Assembly: GCA_041166745.1 (NCBI GenBank)
Contig: JBEEGH010000028.1
Coordinates: 310,001 to 374,000, forward strand
Source: DASUCS01 sp041166745
GTDB taxonomy: Bacteria; Actinomycetota; Acidimicrobiia; Acidimicrobiales; JACDCH01
Direction of reading: 5' to 3'
DNA: 64,000 nucleotides
Positions within the stretch are counted from its first letter, which is position 1, and each line of letters starts with the position of its first letter. The translations under genes and the position numbers were made by a program. The notes beneath the pieces are model-generated. The model saw nothing but the letters and a program-made list of their open reading frames with translations, was not told the origin of the DNA and ran no database searches. Positions 1-7,631 of the stretch are shown here, one piece after another.

Positions 1-798
1 GGCCACTTCGTTCACATCGAACACCCCCGCAGAGTGGCCGACCTCGTCCTCGACTTCATCGGCGCCCCACCCGTTCGCGCCTCGTGGGGACCCGTCGGCG
101 AGGGAACCCCCGCCCCCGATCGCGCCACACGCCCGACTGCCCCCGCCGCGCCAATCATCCGTCTGCGCCACGCTCGCGCCGAGTTGGCGTTGCACGAACT
201 GCAAGCGGGACAGGGACGAGCCCTATTGCTCCTTCATGGTCTCGCCGAACGATCGCCCGATGTGTTGCCGCCACATCTCGCGGGCTGGCCGGGCCCGGTC
301 TTCGCGCTGGACTTCGTGGGGCATGGCCTGTCGACGGTCCCGCACGGCGGCGGCTACACCGCCGAGATGCTGCTGGCCGACGCCGACACCGCGCTACGGC
401 ATCTCGGTGAAGCAACGGTGCTCGGGCGTGGCCTCGGCGCGTACGTCGCACTGTTGCTCGCCGGCGCGCGCCCTGACGCGGTGCGCGGAGCGATTCTCTT
501 CGACGGACCGGGGATACTCGGCGGCGGCACGGGCCCCGGCCCATCCGTCGTTGCCGCCGTCGATTCGACTGCGCCGGCCCCACCCGATCCATTCGCGCTG
601 GCCGAGCTGTCGCGCGATCTCAGGCCGCCGGACTACGCCTCGAGCTTTGTGCGACTGGCCACCCAATCGTCGTCGTTGGAGCACCCGATTACGGTTGCGT
701 CGGTCAACCGTCCCGACTGGGTCGAGGCCGTTGTGCGGGAGCCGGGCGTGCTCACGCTGTCATTGGCGGATGCCCTTGCGAACTACGCAAGGGCCTGA
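1..798 (+). CDS. Tandem alpha/beta-hydrolase (5' partial), second domain lacks the nucleophile
   Basis: The reading frame is open from base 1, so the gene begins upstream of the window. The first residues (GHFVHIEHP) look like the catalytic-His end of an alpha/beta-hydrolase fold. A Pro/Ala-rich linker follows (about residues 22-51), then a second hydrolase-like domain with an LLLLHGL oxyanion-type strand, an ALDFVGHG strand and a nucleophile elbow at residues 142-146. That elbow reads GRGLG, where the family has GxSxG, so the serine is replaced by Gly144 (codon 430-432). The domain also ends without an obvious GH catalytic histidine. A GTG at 34 could be mistaken for the start, but it lies inside the first domain's last helix. 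The likely product is a hydrolase with an attached pseudo-hydrolase domain; substrate unknown. mscL follows after 19 bp. Confidence 0.7.
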   Translation, partial: GHFVHIEHPRRVADLVLDFIGAPPVRASWGPVGEGTPAPDRATRPTAPAAPIIRLRHARAELALHELQAGQGRALLLLHGLAERSPDVLPPHLAGWPGPVFALDFVGHGLSTVPHGGGYTAEMLLADADTALRHLGEATVLGRGLGAYVALLLAGARPDAVRGAILFDGPGILGGGTGPGPSVVAAVDSTAPAPPDPFALAELSRDLRPPDYASSFVRLATQSSSLEHPITVASVNRPDWVEAVVREPGVLTLSLADALANYARA

Positions 799-817
799 TC
801 ATTCGAGTGAGGTGCTC

Positions 818-1210
818 ATGCTGAAGGAATTCAAGGCATTCATCATGCGGGGCAACGTCGTCGACCTTGCCGTTGCCGTCGTCCTCGGTGCCGCGTTCGG
901 TGCTGTCGTCACATCGCTCGTCGAGAACATCATCACCCCGCTCATCGGAATTCCTGGCAAGACGGATTTCGGGTCGCTGCACTTCACGATCAACGACAGC
1001 GTGTTCCGCTACGGGCAGTTTCTGAACACGCTCATCTCGTTCGTGTCGATCGCCGCCGCGATCTTCTTCTTCGTCATCAAGCCGCTCAACATGCTCGCCG
1101 AGCGCCGCAAGCGCGGTGAGGCCGCTGAGGAAGACACCCCGGCGCCGTCCGACGAGGCGTTGATCCTCGCCGAGATCCGCGAGCTACTGCGCGCGCAGCA
1201 GGCGCGTTAG
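818..1210 (+). CDS. mscL: Large-conductance mechanosensitive channel MscL
   Basis: The 130-residue protein has the normal MscL length and the typical N-terminus MLKEFKAFIMRGNVVDLAVAV. TM1 covers about residues 15-40 and TM2 about 67-90 (SFVSIAAAIFFFVIKPLN), followed by a charged cytoplasmic helix (EALILAEIRELLRAQ). The family forms a homopentameric pore in the cytoplasmic membrane that opens under membrane tension and releases solutes during hypo-osmotic shock. The ATG at 818 has a purine-rich GAGTGAGG just upstream; the longer open frame from 236 is antisense/shadow reading of the hydrolase gene. The 3' end overlaps the convergent acyltransferase gene by 27 bp. Confidence 0.95.
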   Translation: MLKEFKAFIMRGNVVDLAVAVVLGAAFGAVVTSLVENIITPLIGIPGKTDFGSLHFTINDSVFRYGQFLNTLISFVSIAAAIFFFVIKPLNMLAERRKRGEAAEEDTPAPSDEALILAEIRELLRAQQAR

Positions 1211-1630
1211 TCGAGCGCGGTTGTAGCGCTGCACCAACAGGCAGGGCAGGTTGGCGACAAGCGCGTAGACCAACATCAGCACTGCAACCCACCACCAGTT
1301 CCACACGACGAACACCGGCGTGGCCAGCATGATCGTCCAATGCGTCCACTCGGCGCGGCGCGTCTCGATGACGAATCGCTCGAGGACCTCGCGGTCGCGG
1401 GTGCGGACAGATCGTTTCGAGAATCCACCCGTGAACAGCGCGCCGGCCTCTGGCAGGCGGTCCTTCCATCGCTTGATCCCCAGCCGCTCGTACACGCGAC
1501 CGCCGTTCTCGAAGGCGCGGAGCCGGTACAGCCACGAGTCGTCGGCGAAGGCGGCCGCCGGACGGCGATGAGCCCAGTACCCGACGGCGGCACTCCATCC
1601 TCCCCACACCGCGACATCCAGAACGACCAT
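1184..1630 (-). CDS. CrtO-type carotenoid acyltransferase-like membrane protein
   Basis: The 148-residue protein resembles staphylococcal CrtO (glycosyl-4,4'-diaponeurosporenoate acyltransferase), which esterifies a fatty acid to a glycosylated carotenoid at the membrane. Shared blocks are a Trp-Lys segment (RWKDRLPEAG), IETRRAEWTHW near residue 104, and the C-terminal ANLPCLLVQRYNRARLTRLLR-like end. Two or three hydrophobic segments are visible, one at the N-terminus and one or two around residues 110-135. I chose ATG 1630 because GGAG lies 6 bases upstream; a TTG at 1657 would add nine residues and overlap the upstream GGDEF-EAL stop. Its place beside carotenoid genes supports an acyl-carotenoid role, although no carotenoid glycosyltransferase is obvious nearby. 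The substrate is therefore uncertain. Confidence 0.75.
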   Translation of the reverse strand: MVVLDVAVWGGWSAAVGYWAHRRPAAAFADDSWLYRLRAFENGGRVYERLGIKRWKDRLPEAGALFTGGFSKRSVRTRDREVLERFVIETRRAEWTHWTIMLATPVFVVWNWWWVAVLMLVYALVANLPCLLVQRYNRARLTRLLRAQ

Positions 1631-1650
1631 CGCCCACTCCGGAAGGTCAG

Positions 1651-4125
1651 CTACCAACGGGGATTGCGAGCCAGCAGTTCGTCGAGCGCGTGCGGCGTGA
1701 GCGGCTTGGCCATGAGGAAGCCCTGCGCCATGTCACAGCCCAGCGCGCGCAGCTCGCTCAGTTGCTCCTGCGTCTCGACCCCTTCGGCGATGGCCTTCAT
1801 GCCCAGCGTGTGCGCCAGGCTCACGACCGCGGCGACGATCGCCCGGTCCTCAGCGTCGCCCGTTTGCGCGTCGAGGCCGTCCACGAAGGCACGATCGACC
1901 TTGAGCAGCTCGACGGGGAATCGCCGCAGATAGGCGAGCGACGAGTAGCCCGTGCCGAAATCATCGACGGCCAGCCGCACGCCCAGATCCTTGAGCGCGC
2001 GCAGGAGCGTGGTCGACACCTCGGGGTCGCGCATCACGACGCTTTCGGTGATCTCGAGGCCGAGCAGGCTCGGGTCGAGGCCGGTGCGTTCGAGAATGCT
2101 CGCGACGTTGTCGACCAGCGCGGCAGTGTCGAGTTGGCGACCGGACAGGTTCACGCTCACGAACATCGGCTGGTCGTCGGCGCGCGCCGCATGCCAACGC
2201 TGTGCTTGGCGGCACGCTTGCTCGAGCACCCACATGCCGATTGGAACGATGAGCCCCGTCTCCTCGGCGACCTCGATGAACTCCGACGGGACGAGCGGAC
2301 CGCGCTCGGGGTGCTCCCAGCGCAGGAGCGCCTCGACGCCGACGATGAGACCGGTCTCGAGGCTGATCGTCGGCTGGTACACGACCCGCAGCTCGTGGCG
2401 GGTGAGCGCCCGGCGCAGCGCGGTTTCGATGTCGAGCCGCTCCACCAGGGTCGACCGCATGCGCTCGTCGTAGATCTCATAGCGCGCTCGACCGCGCTCC
2501 TTCGCGAGGTACATCGCGGCGTCGGCGTCGCGGATCATCGCCTCGGGCTCCGTGTCGGCGCTGGCAAACGCGATTCCGATGCTCACCGCCGCGAACACTT
2601 CGGTCGACTCGACGGTGAGCGGCTCGTGCACGGCGCGATTGGCGCGCTCGGCGATCGCGACGGCGTCGTGCTCGGTCACGAGCTCGTCGCACAGGATCAC
2701 GAACTCGTCGCCGCCGAAACGAGCCACGGTGTCTCCAGGGCGCAGGGCCTCGCGCAGCCGCTCCGCCAGTGCGACCAGGAGACGGTCGCCGGCACTGTGG
2801 CCGAGGCTGTCGTTCACCACCTTGAAGTGATCGACGTCGCAGAACAGCACCGCGACTGGCCGGTTGGTCCTGCGGCGACGAGCCAACGCCAACTCGAGGC
2901 GGTCCAGGAACAGCGTTCGGTTCGGAAGGCCGGTGAGCGGATCGTGGGTCGCCTGGTATTCGAGTCGTTGCTCGAACGCCTTGCGCTCGCTGATGTCGCG
3001 GGTGACGGACGAGACGAACTCGATGTGGCCGTCGCCGTCGTGGTGTGCGAGGAACAATGCCGATACCGAGACTTCGAAGCCGTCATGGAAGTAGGCGAAC
3101 TCGCCGCTCCAGATGCCGTGGTCGCGCAGCGCCGGTCGGGTCTCGTTGAGGTATCGCTCCTGAGACCATTGCGGCGTGAACGGCGTGAAGTCGAAGTCCG
3201 CGATCGATGCTGTGGGGCCGAGGCCGAAGAAGCGCCGGGCGGCGCCGTTCATGTAGATCATCCGGTTGTCTCGATCGGAGATCACGACCAGGTCGCTGGT
3301 CGCCTCGACGATGTCCGACAGGCGCTCGGTGTCTCTTTGAGCCGTCAAGCGTTCGGTGATGTCGTCGAGTGTTCCGACATGACCCGTGAGCGTTTCGTGC
3401 TCGTCGAACAGCGGCTCTGTGGCTGCCATGACCCAGCGCACCGCGCCATCAGGCCGAACGACGCGCACCATGCCGCGGAACGGCCGGCCCAATGCGCCGC
3501 TCGTCGCCCATTGCTCGACCATCACCCCGCGGTCGTCGGGGTGGAGGAACTTCTGCCAGTTCCCTCCGAGGGCCTCGGGCGCGTCGAAGCCGGTGATCTC
3601 CTGCCAACGTTCGTTCACGAAGCACAGGACGGGCACGTCGTTCATCTCGTAGATGCCGATGGGCGACGCATCGGCCACCGATCGGTAGCGAGCCTCGCTG
3701 TCGCGCAGTGCGTGTTCGGTCTCGATGCGCGCCGAGATGTCACGGAAATTCGTGACGATGCCCCGCACGGTGGGGTCATCGAGTTTGTTGTGGATGATGC
3801 TTTCCACCCATACCCACGAGCCGTCCTTGTGACGCGATCGCGACTCGGTGCGGAGCGATTCGCTCGCCGGGTCGCTGAACATGTCGAGGAACTGCTTGTA
3901 CACGCGCTCGTAATCGTCGGGATGACAGATCTCGGAGCCCAGCCGGCCGATCAGCTCTCCGGGTTCGTAGCCCAGGACGCGTCGCACGGCGGGGCTGGTC
4001 CAGAGGATTCGCCCTTCGGCGTCCATGAACTGCACGACGTCGGAGGCGTGCTCGACGATGAGCGCTCGAAAGCGTTCTTCGTCGCCGAGTAGGTCGTCGA
4101 GGGCGACGGCCTCTCCGGGCTCCAC
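1651..4125 (-). CDS. PAS-PAS-PAS-GGDEF-EAL cyclic-di-GMP signalling protein
   Basis: The 824-residue soluble protein has three PAS domains (about residues 17-130, 145-260 and 268-385), a diguanylate cyclase domain (392-555) and an EAL phosphodiesterase domain (about 565-820). The GGDEF motif is intact at 471-475, and an inhibitory I-site RxxD (RPGD, 462-465) sits at the canonical five-residue distance. The EAL domain keeps the EALLRW signature, DDFGTGYSSL, a KVDRAFV lysine and AEGVET. Both activities could therefore be present, with PAS sensors deciding the balance. No transmembrane segment is seen. The open frame extends to 4515 but the extra part is low-complexity and antisense to crtYc; GTG 4125 begins just before PAS1 and leaves 36 bp to the divergent crtYc. 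Confidence 0.9.
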   Translation of the reverse strand: MEPGEAVALDDLLGDEERFRALIVEHASDVVQFMDAEGRILWTSPAVRRVLGYEPGELIGRLGSEICHPDDYERVYKQFLDMFSDPASESLRTESRSRHKDGSWVWVESIIHNKLDDPTVRGIVTNFRDISARIETEHALRDSEARYRSVADASPIGIYEMNDVPVLCFVNERWQEITGFDAPEALGGNWQKFLHPDDRGVMVEQWATSGALGRPFRGMVRVVRPDGAVRWVMAATEPLFDEHETLTGHVGTLDDITERLTAQRDTERLSDIVEATSDLVVISDRDNRMIYMNGAARRFFGLGPTASIADFDFTPFTPQWSQERYLNETRPALRDHGIWSGEFAYFHDGFEVSVSALFLAHHDGDGHIEFVSSVTRDISERKAFEQRLEYQATHDPLTGLPNRTLFLDRLELALARRRRTNRPVAVLFCDVDHFKVVNDSLGHSAGDRLLVALAERLREALRPGDTVARFGGDEFVILCDELVTEHDAVAIAERANRAVHEPLTVESTEVFAAVSIGIAFASADTEPEAMIRDADAAMYLAKERGRARYEIYDERMRSTLVERLDIETALRRALTRHELRVVYQPTISLETGLIVGVEALLRWEHPERGPLVPSEFIEVAEETGLIVPIGMWVLEQACRQAQRWHAARADDQPMFVSVNLSGRQLDTAALVDNVASILERTGLDPSLLGLEITESVVMRDPEVSTTLLRALKDLGVRLAVDDFGTGYSSLAYLRRFPVELLKVDRAFVDGLDAQTGDAEDRAIVAAVVSLAHTLGMKAIAEGVETQEQLSELRALGCDMAQGFLMAKPLTPHALDELLARNPRW

Positions 4126-4161
4126 GCGCCCAGGGTACAACGCCCTACTGTCGCCTGAGCC

Positions 4162-4491
4162 ATGGACCGCTACCAGTACTTGTTGCTGATGGGAGCGTGC
4201 GCGGCGGGCACCCTGCCGTTGGAATGGGTGTTCCGCGCCCGGGTCTACCGGCAGCCGGCGCGGCTCCTTCGCTCCCTCTGGCTGCCCTTTCTCGCGTTCG
4301 TGGCGTGGGACGCGGCCGCGATCGCTCGCGACCATTGGACGTTCTCCTCGCGATACACGACCGGTTGGCAGGTGCCGTTCGACGTGCCGGTCGAGGAGCT
4401 CGCTTTCTTCGTCGTCATTCCGCTTTGCGCGCTGCTGTCGTATGAGAGCGTGAAATGGATGCTCGGGCGACGGAGCGGTAGCGGGCGGTGA
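4162..4491 (+). CDS. crtYc: Lycopene cyclase subunit, CrtYc/CrtYe type
   Basis: The 109-residue membrane protein has about three hydrophobic helices and the conserved PVEELAFF motif (about residues 76-83) of the heterodimeric lycopene cyclase domain family. These small subunits pair with a second, similar subunit to cyclise the ends of lycopene; in actinobacteria the pair makes beta-ionone or, with C50 substrates, epsilon/gamma rings. Here the pair is followed by crtZ, which favours beta-rings (inference). The gene overlaps the next one by four bases (GTGA), suggesting translational coupling. It diverges from the GGDEF-EAL gene. The ATG at 4162 has only a weak ribosome-binding site. Confidence 0.88.
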   Translation: MDRYQYLLLMGACAAGTLPLEWVFRARVYRQPARLLRSLWLPFLAFVAWDAAAIARDHWTFSSRYTTGWQVPFDVPVEELAFFVVIPLCALLSYESVKWMLGRRSGSGR

Positions 4492-4847
4492 TCCCCGAGT
4501 ACACCGTCGCCGCATTCGGCGCGGCCGTGCTGGTCGTCGTGATCGACGTCCGGGTCTGGCGCACCGGTCTCTTCCGTAGCCGCGCGTACTGGACCGCGAT
4601 CGGAATCTGCGTGTTCTTCATGATCCTCGTGAACGGGTGGCTCACCAAGCTCTCGGCGCCGATCGTGTTGTACGACGCGGACCAGAAGACACCGTGGCGC
4701 TTCCCCTTCGACATCCCCGTCGAGGACTACGCCTTCGGTTTTGCCTTGCTCCATTGGGTGCTCGCTCGCTGGGTGCGCTTCGGCGAGAACGAACCACGCA
4801 ACCCCACCACGCCCTTCAGCGGCCGCGGGCCAAGGCCGCCGTCGTAA
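4488..4847 (+). CDS. crtYd: Lycopene cyclase subunit, CrtYd/CrtYf type
   Basis: The 119-residue protein has three or four membrane segments and the second-subunit signature FDIPVEDYAFGF, the counterpart of PVEELAFF in the upstream subunit. The family works as a heterodimer with CrtYc to cyclise lycopene at the cytoplasmic membrane. The GTG start (4488) overlaps the crtYc stop codon. The C-terminus is a short polar, Pro/Arg-rich tail. Together with crtYc and crtZ it forms a short plus-strand operon convergent with crtE-crtI-crtB. Confidence 0.88.
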   Translation: MIPEYTVAAFGAAVLVVVIDVRVWRTGLFRSRAYWTAIGICVFFMILVNGWLTKLSAPIVLYDADQKTPWRFPFDIPVEDYAFGFALLHWVLARWVRFGENEPRNPTTPFSGRGPRPPS

Positions 4848-4856
4848 GGTCTCTTG

Positions 4857-5348
4857 GTGCCTCCGGTCGTCCTCGTGCTCGCGGCCTTCGTGCTCATGGA
4901 GCCGGTGGCCTACCTCACGCACCGGTTTGTCATGCACGGACGGCTGGGCGCTTGGCACACCAGTCATCATCAGGCACGCGTGCGGCCCATCGAGGCCAAC
5001 GACCTGTATCCGCTTGTTGGTGCCGCGATCTCGATCGTGATCATCGCGTTGGGCACCGTGGTCGATTCGCTTGGTGCGCTCGCGTGGGTCGGAGCCGGAA
5101 TCACGCTCTACGGCGCCGGCTACCTCTTCGTGCACGACCTCTACATCCATCGCCGGATCCCGTCCTTCACGTGGCGCTGGGCGCCGCTGGAGCGGGTGCG
5201 AGAAGCGCACCGAATCCACCATCTGTGGGCCGGCGAGCCGTTCGGCTTCCTGTTTCCGGTCGTTCCGAGCGAGTTACGAACGCGCGCGAGAACGGTGACC
5301 CGTGATCCCCTGGAGAACTACGGCGGCCTTCTGCCACGTCGGCACTGA
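4857..5348 (+). CDS. crtZ: Beta-carotene hydroxylase CrtZ
   Basis: The 163-residue fatty-acid-hydroxylase-superfamily protein carries the CrtZ histidine clusters: HRFVMH, HTSHH, HDLYIHRR and HRIHH, which bind the di-iron centre. These enzymes hydroxylate beta-ionone rings at C3, giving beta-cryptoxanthin and zeaxanthin. Three or four hydrophobic helices lie between the clusters. GTG 4857 is preferred, with AAGG about 8 bases upstream; TTG 4854 is a possible alternative. The last 75 bp overlap the 3' end of crtB on the other strand, an unusually long convergent coding overlap. Confidence 0.9.
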   Translation: MPPVVLVLAAFVLMEPVAYLTHRFVMHGRLGAWHTSHHQARVRPIEANDLYPLVGAAISIVIIALGTVVDSLGALAWVGAGITLYGAGYLFVHDLYIHRRIPSFTWRWAPLERVREAHRIHHLWAGEPFGFLFPVVPSELRTRARTVTRDPLENYGGLLPRRH

Positions 5349-6143
5349 CGCTCGCATGGTGAACACGTCGTAGTCGTTGCGTTCGATCACGTCGAGGATG
5401 CGGCTGTAGAGCTCACGGGCGGCAGCGATGCATCGGGCCGACGAGGGAGGAAGCAAACCGATGCCCTGTTCGGCCGACTTGTAGAGCTGGCGGGTTCGGT
5501 CGATCTCGAAGCTCATGAGCGCGACGAACGCCGGCGTGACCCTGCGCTCCGCGAATGCCGCCTCCGCGCCGAAGCGACGGATGTCTTGCTGAGGAACGTA
5601 GACGCGCCCGAGGTCGAGATCCTCGTTGATGTCTCGGAGGAAGTTGGTGAGCTGGAACGCATTGCCGAGGTCGCGCGCCGGGGCGAGCGCCGCGGGCGAG
5701 AGCGGCTCGAGGATCGGCAGCATCATCTCGCCGATGACTGCCGCGGAACCCTCCATGTAGCCGAGCAGGTCCTCGTAGGTCTCGTACGACTCGATCGTCA
5801 GGTCCATCGCCATCGAACGAAGAAAACGCCGGAAGCACTCGATGTCGATGTCGAAGCTGCGCGCGGTGTGGACGACAGCCTTCAGAACGGGGTCGTCGCT
5901 TCGTCCCGCGTCGAGCGCTGCAAAGAAGCGGTCGCCGAAGGCGGTGAGCTCCTTCTCGCGAACGTCGGTGGGCACGTCGCCGAGATCATCCACGATGTCG
6001 TCGGCGTGACGACAGAACCCGTACAACGCGTGTACGTGATGGCGTTTGATCCGGGGCAGGGCATAGGTCGACCAGTAGTACGTCGTGCCGTGCCGCTTGT
6101 TCAACGCGCGGCAGAGCTCGTAGGACTCTTCCAGTGTCGTCAT
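5274..6143 (-). CDS. crtB: Phytoene synthase CrtB
   Basis: The 289-residue squalene/phytoene synthase family protein has both aspartate-rich Mg-diphosphate motifs, DDIVDD (residues 48-53) and DINED (171-175), plus the YGFCRHAD block. It condenses two geranylgeranyl diphosphates into phytoene, the committed step to C40 carotenoids. It is the last gene of crtE-crtI-crtB; its ATG overlaps the crtI stop as ATGA, indicating translational coupling. The 3' end overlaps crtZ by 75 bp, so the last 25 or so residues are encoded opposite the CrtZ C-terminus. Confidence 0.95.
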   Translation of the reverse strand: MTTLEESYELCRALNKRHGTTYYWSTYALPRIKRHHVHALYGFCRHADDIVDDLGDVPTDVREKELTAFGDRFFAALDAGRSDDPVLKAVVHTARSFDIDIECFRRFLRSMAMDLTIESYETYEDLLGYMEGSAAVIGEMMLPILEPLSPAALAPARDLGNAFQLTNFLRDINEDLDLGRVYVPQQDIRRFGAEAAFAERRVTPAFVALMSFEIDRTRQLYKSAEQGIGLLPPSSARCIAAARELYSRILDVIERNDYDVFTMRASVPTWQKAAVVLQGITGHRSRARS

Positions 6144-7615
6144 GGACGTAGCCGGTCGACGCGTTCCGCCGCGAGCCGGCCGGAGATCAGCACCATCGGC
6201 ACCCCCACGCCCGGAACGGTACCGCTGCCCGCGAAGACGAGCCCCGGGGCCCGCTTGTCGACGTTGCTCGGCCGGAACGGTCCGGTCTGGAAGAACCGAT
6301 GCGACAGCGCGAACGGGGTGCCGCGCTCCATGCCCTGGCGCTCCCACTCGAGCGGATCGACGATGGCCTCGACCTCGATGGCGTCGCCGTAGCCGAGCGC
6401 CGCAACCTTGGCTGCGAGTTGGTCGCGCGCTCGTGATCGTTCGATTGTCCAGTCGATTCGGCCGTCGAGATTTGGCGCCGGCTCGAGCACGTAGAGCGTC
6501 GAGCAACCATCGGGGGCCATCGACGGCTCGTCGATCGACGGGACCGAGACGAGGATCGACGGGTCGGGCATGCGGGTGCCGTCGTGGAGGATGGCACGGA
6601 ACGCGTCGTGCCACTGATGTCCGAAATGGATGTTGTGATGCGCCGCGTCGGAGGGCGGAGCCGCTCTGACACCTGCGTGCCACACGATGCACGAAGGCGA
6701 ATACGCACCGCGGCGGGCAACTCGCGGGGCGCGAAGGCCGGGAAGGAGCGTGCGGTACGCGACCGGCAGGTCGGGATTGCACACGACGGCATCGGCGGCG
6801 ATGAACTCGCCGGTTCCGGCGATGTGCACGCCCTTCGCCCGGCCTTCGGTGCCGTGTTCGAGCACGATCCGGTCGACGGCGGTGTCGTATCGGAACTCGA
6901 CACCGGCCTTCTCGGCTGCGAGCGCCATGGCTTTGGGCACCGCATGCATGCCACCCTCGGGGAAATACACGCCGTTCACGGCGTCCATGTACGTGATGAC
7001 GCAGTAGATGGCCAGCGCCTCGTACGGAGCGAGGCCGGCGTACATGGATTGAAAGCTGAAGATTCGCTGGAGACGTTCGTCTTCGAAGTAGTGGGCCACC
7101 CGCTTGGCCAGCTTGCCGAAGCCGCCGAGACGCACGAGGCGGAGGGCAGGCCCGATCGGGCGAGCAAGGCTCAGGGGCGAGTCGAAGTTGCGGTCGATGA
7201 ACGTCGGCATCTCGAGCTCGTACAGCTCGGTCAACCACGTGCAGAAGCGATGGAACTCGCGCGCCGCGCCCGGTCCTGCGAAGCTGCGGATCTCGTCGGC
7301 CATCGCGTCGCGTCCGTGGCGCACGCGCAGCGTCGAGCCATCCTCGAAGCAGGCCCGGTACATCGGGTCGACAGGGTGCAACGTCAGGAAGTCGTCCATG
7401 TCGACACCGATTGCCGCGAAGCAATCGCGGATGAGCTCGGGCATCGTGAGCACCGTCGGGCCGGTGTCGAAGCGATACCCGCCCTCCTCGAAGGTGCCCG
7501 CGCGGCCACCCGGCACCGCGCCGCGCTCGAGCACGAGCACGTCGTGCCCGCGCCCCCGCAGGTGACAGGCCGCGCTCAAACCGCCGAGCCCGGCGCCGAT
7601 GACGAGGGTGTTCAA
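6140..7615 (-). CDS. crtI: Phytoene desaturase CrtI
   Basis: The 491-residue FAD-dependent oxidoreductase opens with a dinucleotide-binding motif, VIGAGLGGLSAA (residues 5-16), followed by a Glu-ending second strand (LVLERG) and GGRAGTF. The C-terminus has the CrtI signature GSGTVPGVGVPMVLISG. It desaturates phytoene in several steps, usually to lycopene, which the split cyclase then uses. The open frame runs back to 8113, but that part is a shadow of crtE; TTG 7615 is the only in-frame start directly before the FAD motif. It lies 16 bases after the crtE stop and overlaps crtB by four bases. Confidence 0.93.
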   Translation of the reverse strand: MNTLVIGAGLGGLSAACHLRGRGHDVLVLERGAVPGGRAGTFEEGGYRFDTGPTVLTMPELIRDCFAAIGVDMDDFLTLHPVDPMYRACFEDGSTLRVRHGRDAMADEIRSFAGPGAAREFHRFCTWLTELYELEMPTFIDRNFDSPLSLARPIGPALRLVRLGGFGKLAKRVAHYFEDERLQRIFSFQSMYAGLAPYEALAIYCVITYMDAVNGVYFPEGGMHAVPKAMALAAEKAGVEFRYDTAVDRIVLEHGTEGRAKGVHIAGTGEFIAADAVVCNPDLPVAYRTLLPGLRAPRVARRGAYSPSCIVWHAGVRAAPPSDAAHHNIHFGHQWHDAFRAILHDGTRMPDPSILVSVPSIDEPSMAPDGCSTLYVLEPAPNLDGRIDWTIERSRARDQLAAKVAALGYGDAIEVEAIVDPLEWERQGMERGTPFALSHRFFQTGPFRPSNVDKRAPGLVFAGSGTVPGVGVPMVLISGRLAAERVDRLRP

Positions 7616-7631
7616 CGCGGATGCTCGAGGC

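Noticed and set aside
34..798. Complete 254-codon gene starting at GTG 34
   Set aside because: The frame is open upstream and the first bases encode the catalytic-His end of another hydrolase domain, so the gene is cut by the window edge.
236..1210. mscL starting at ATG 236 as a 324-residue protein
   Set aside because: The upstream part is a shadow of the hydrolase gene; MscL proteins are about 130 residues and ATG 818 fits exactly.
1690..4092. Long plus-strand open frame (800 codons) opposite the GGDEF-EAL gene
   Set aside because: It is antisense to clear PAS, GGDEF and EAL motifs, and its translation is Arg/His/Val-rich without any domain; high GC makes such shadows common.
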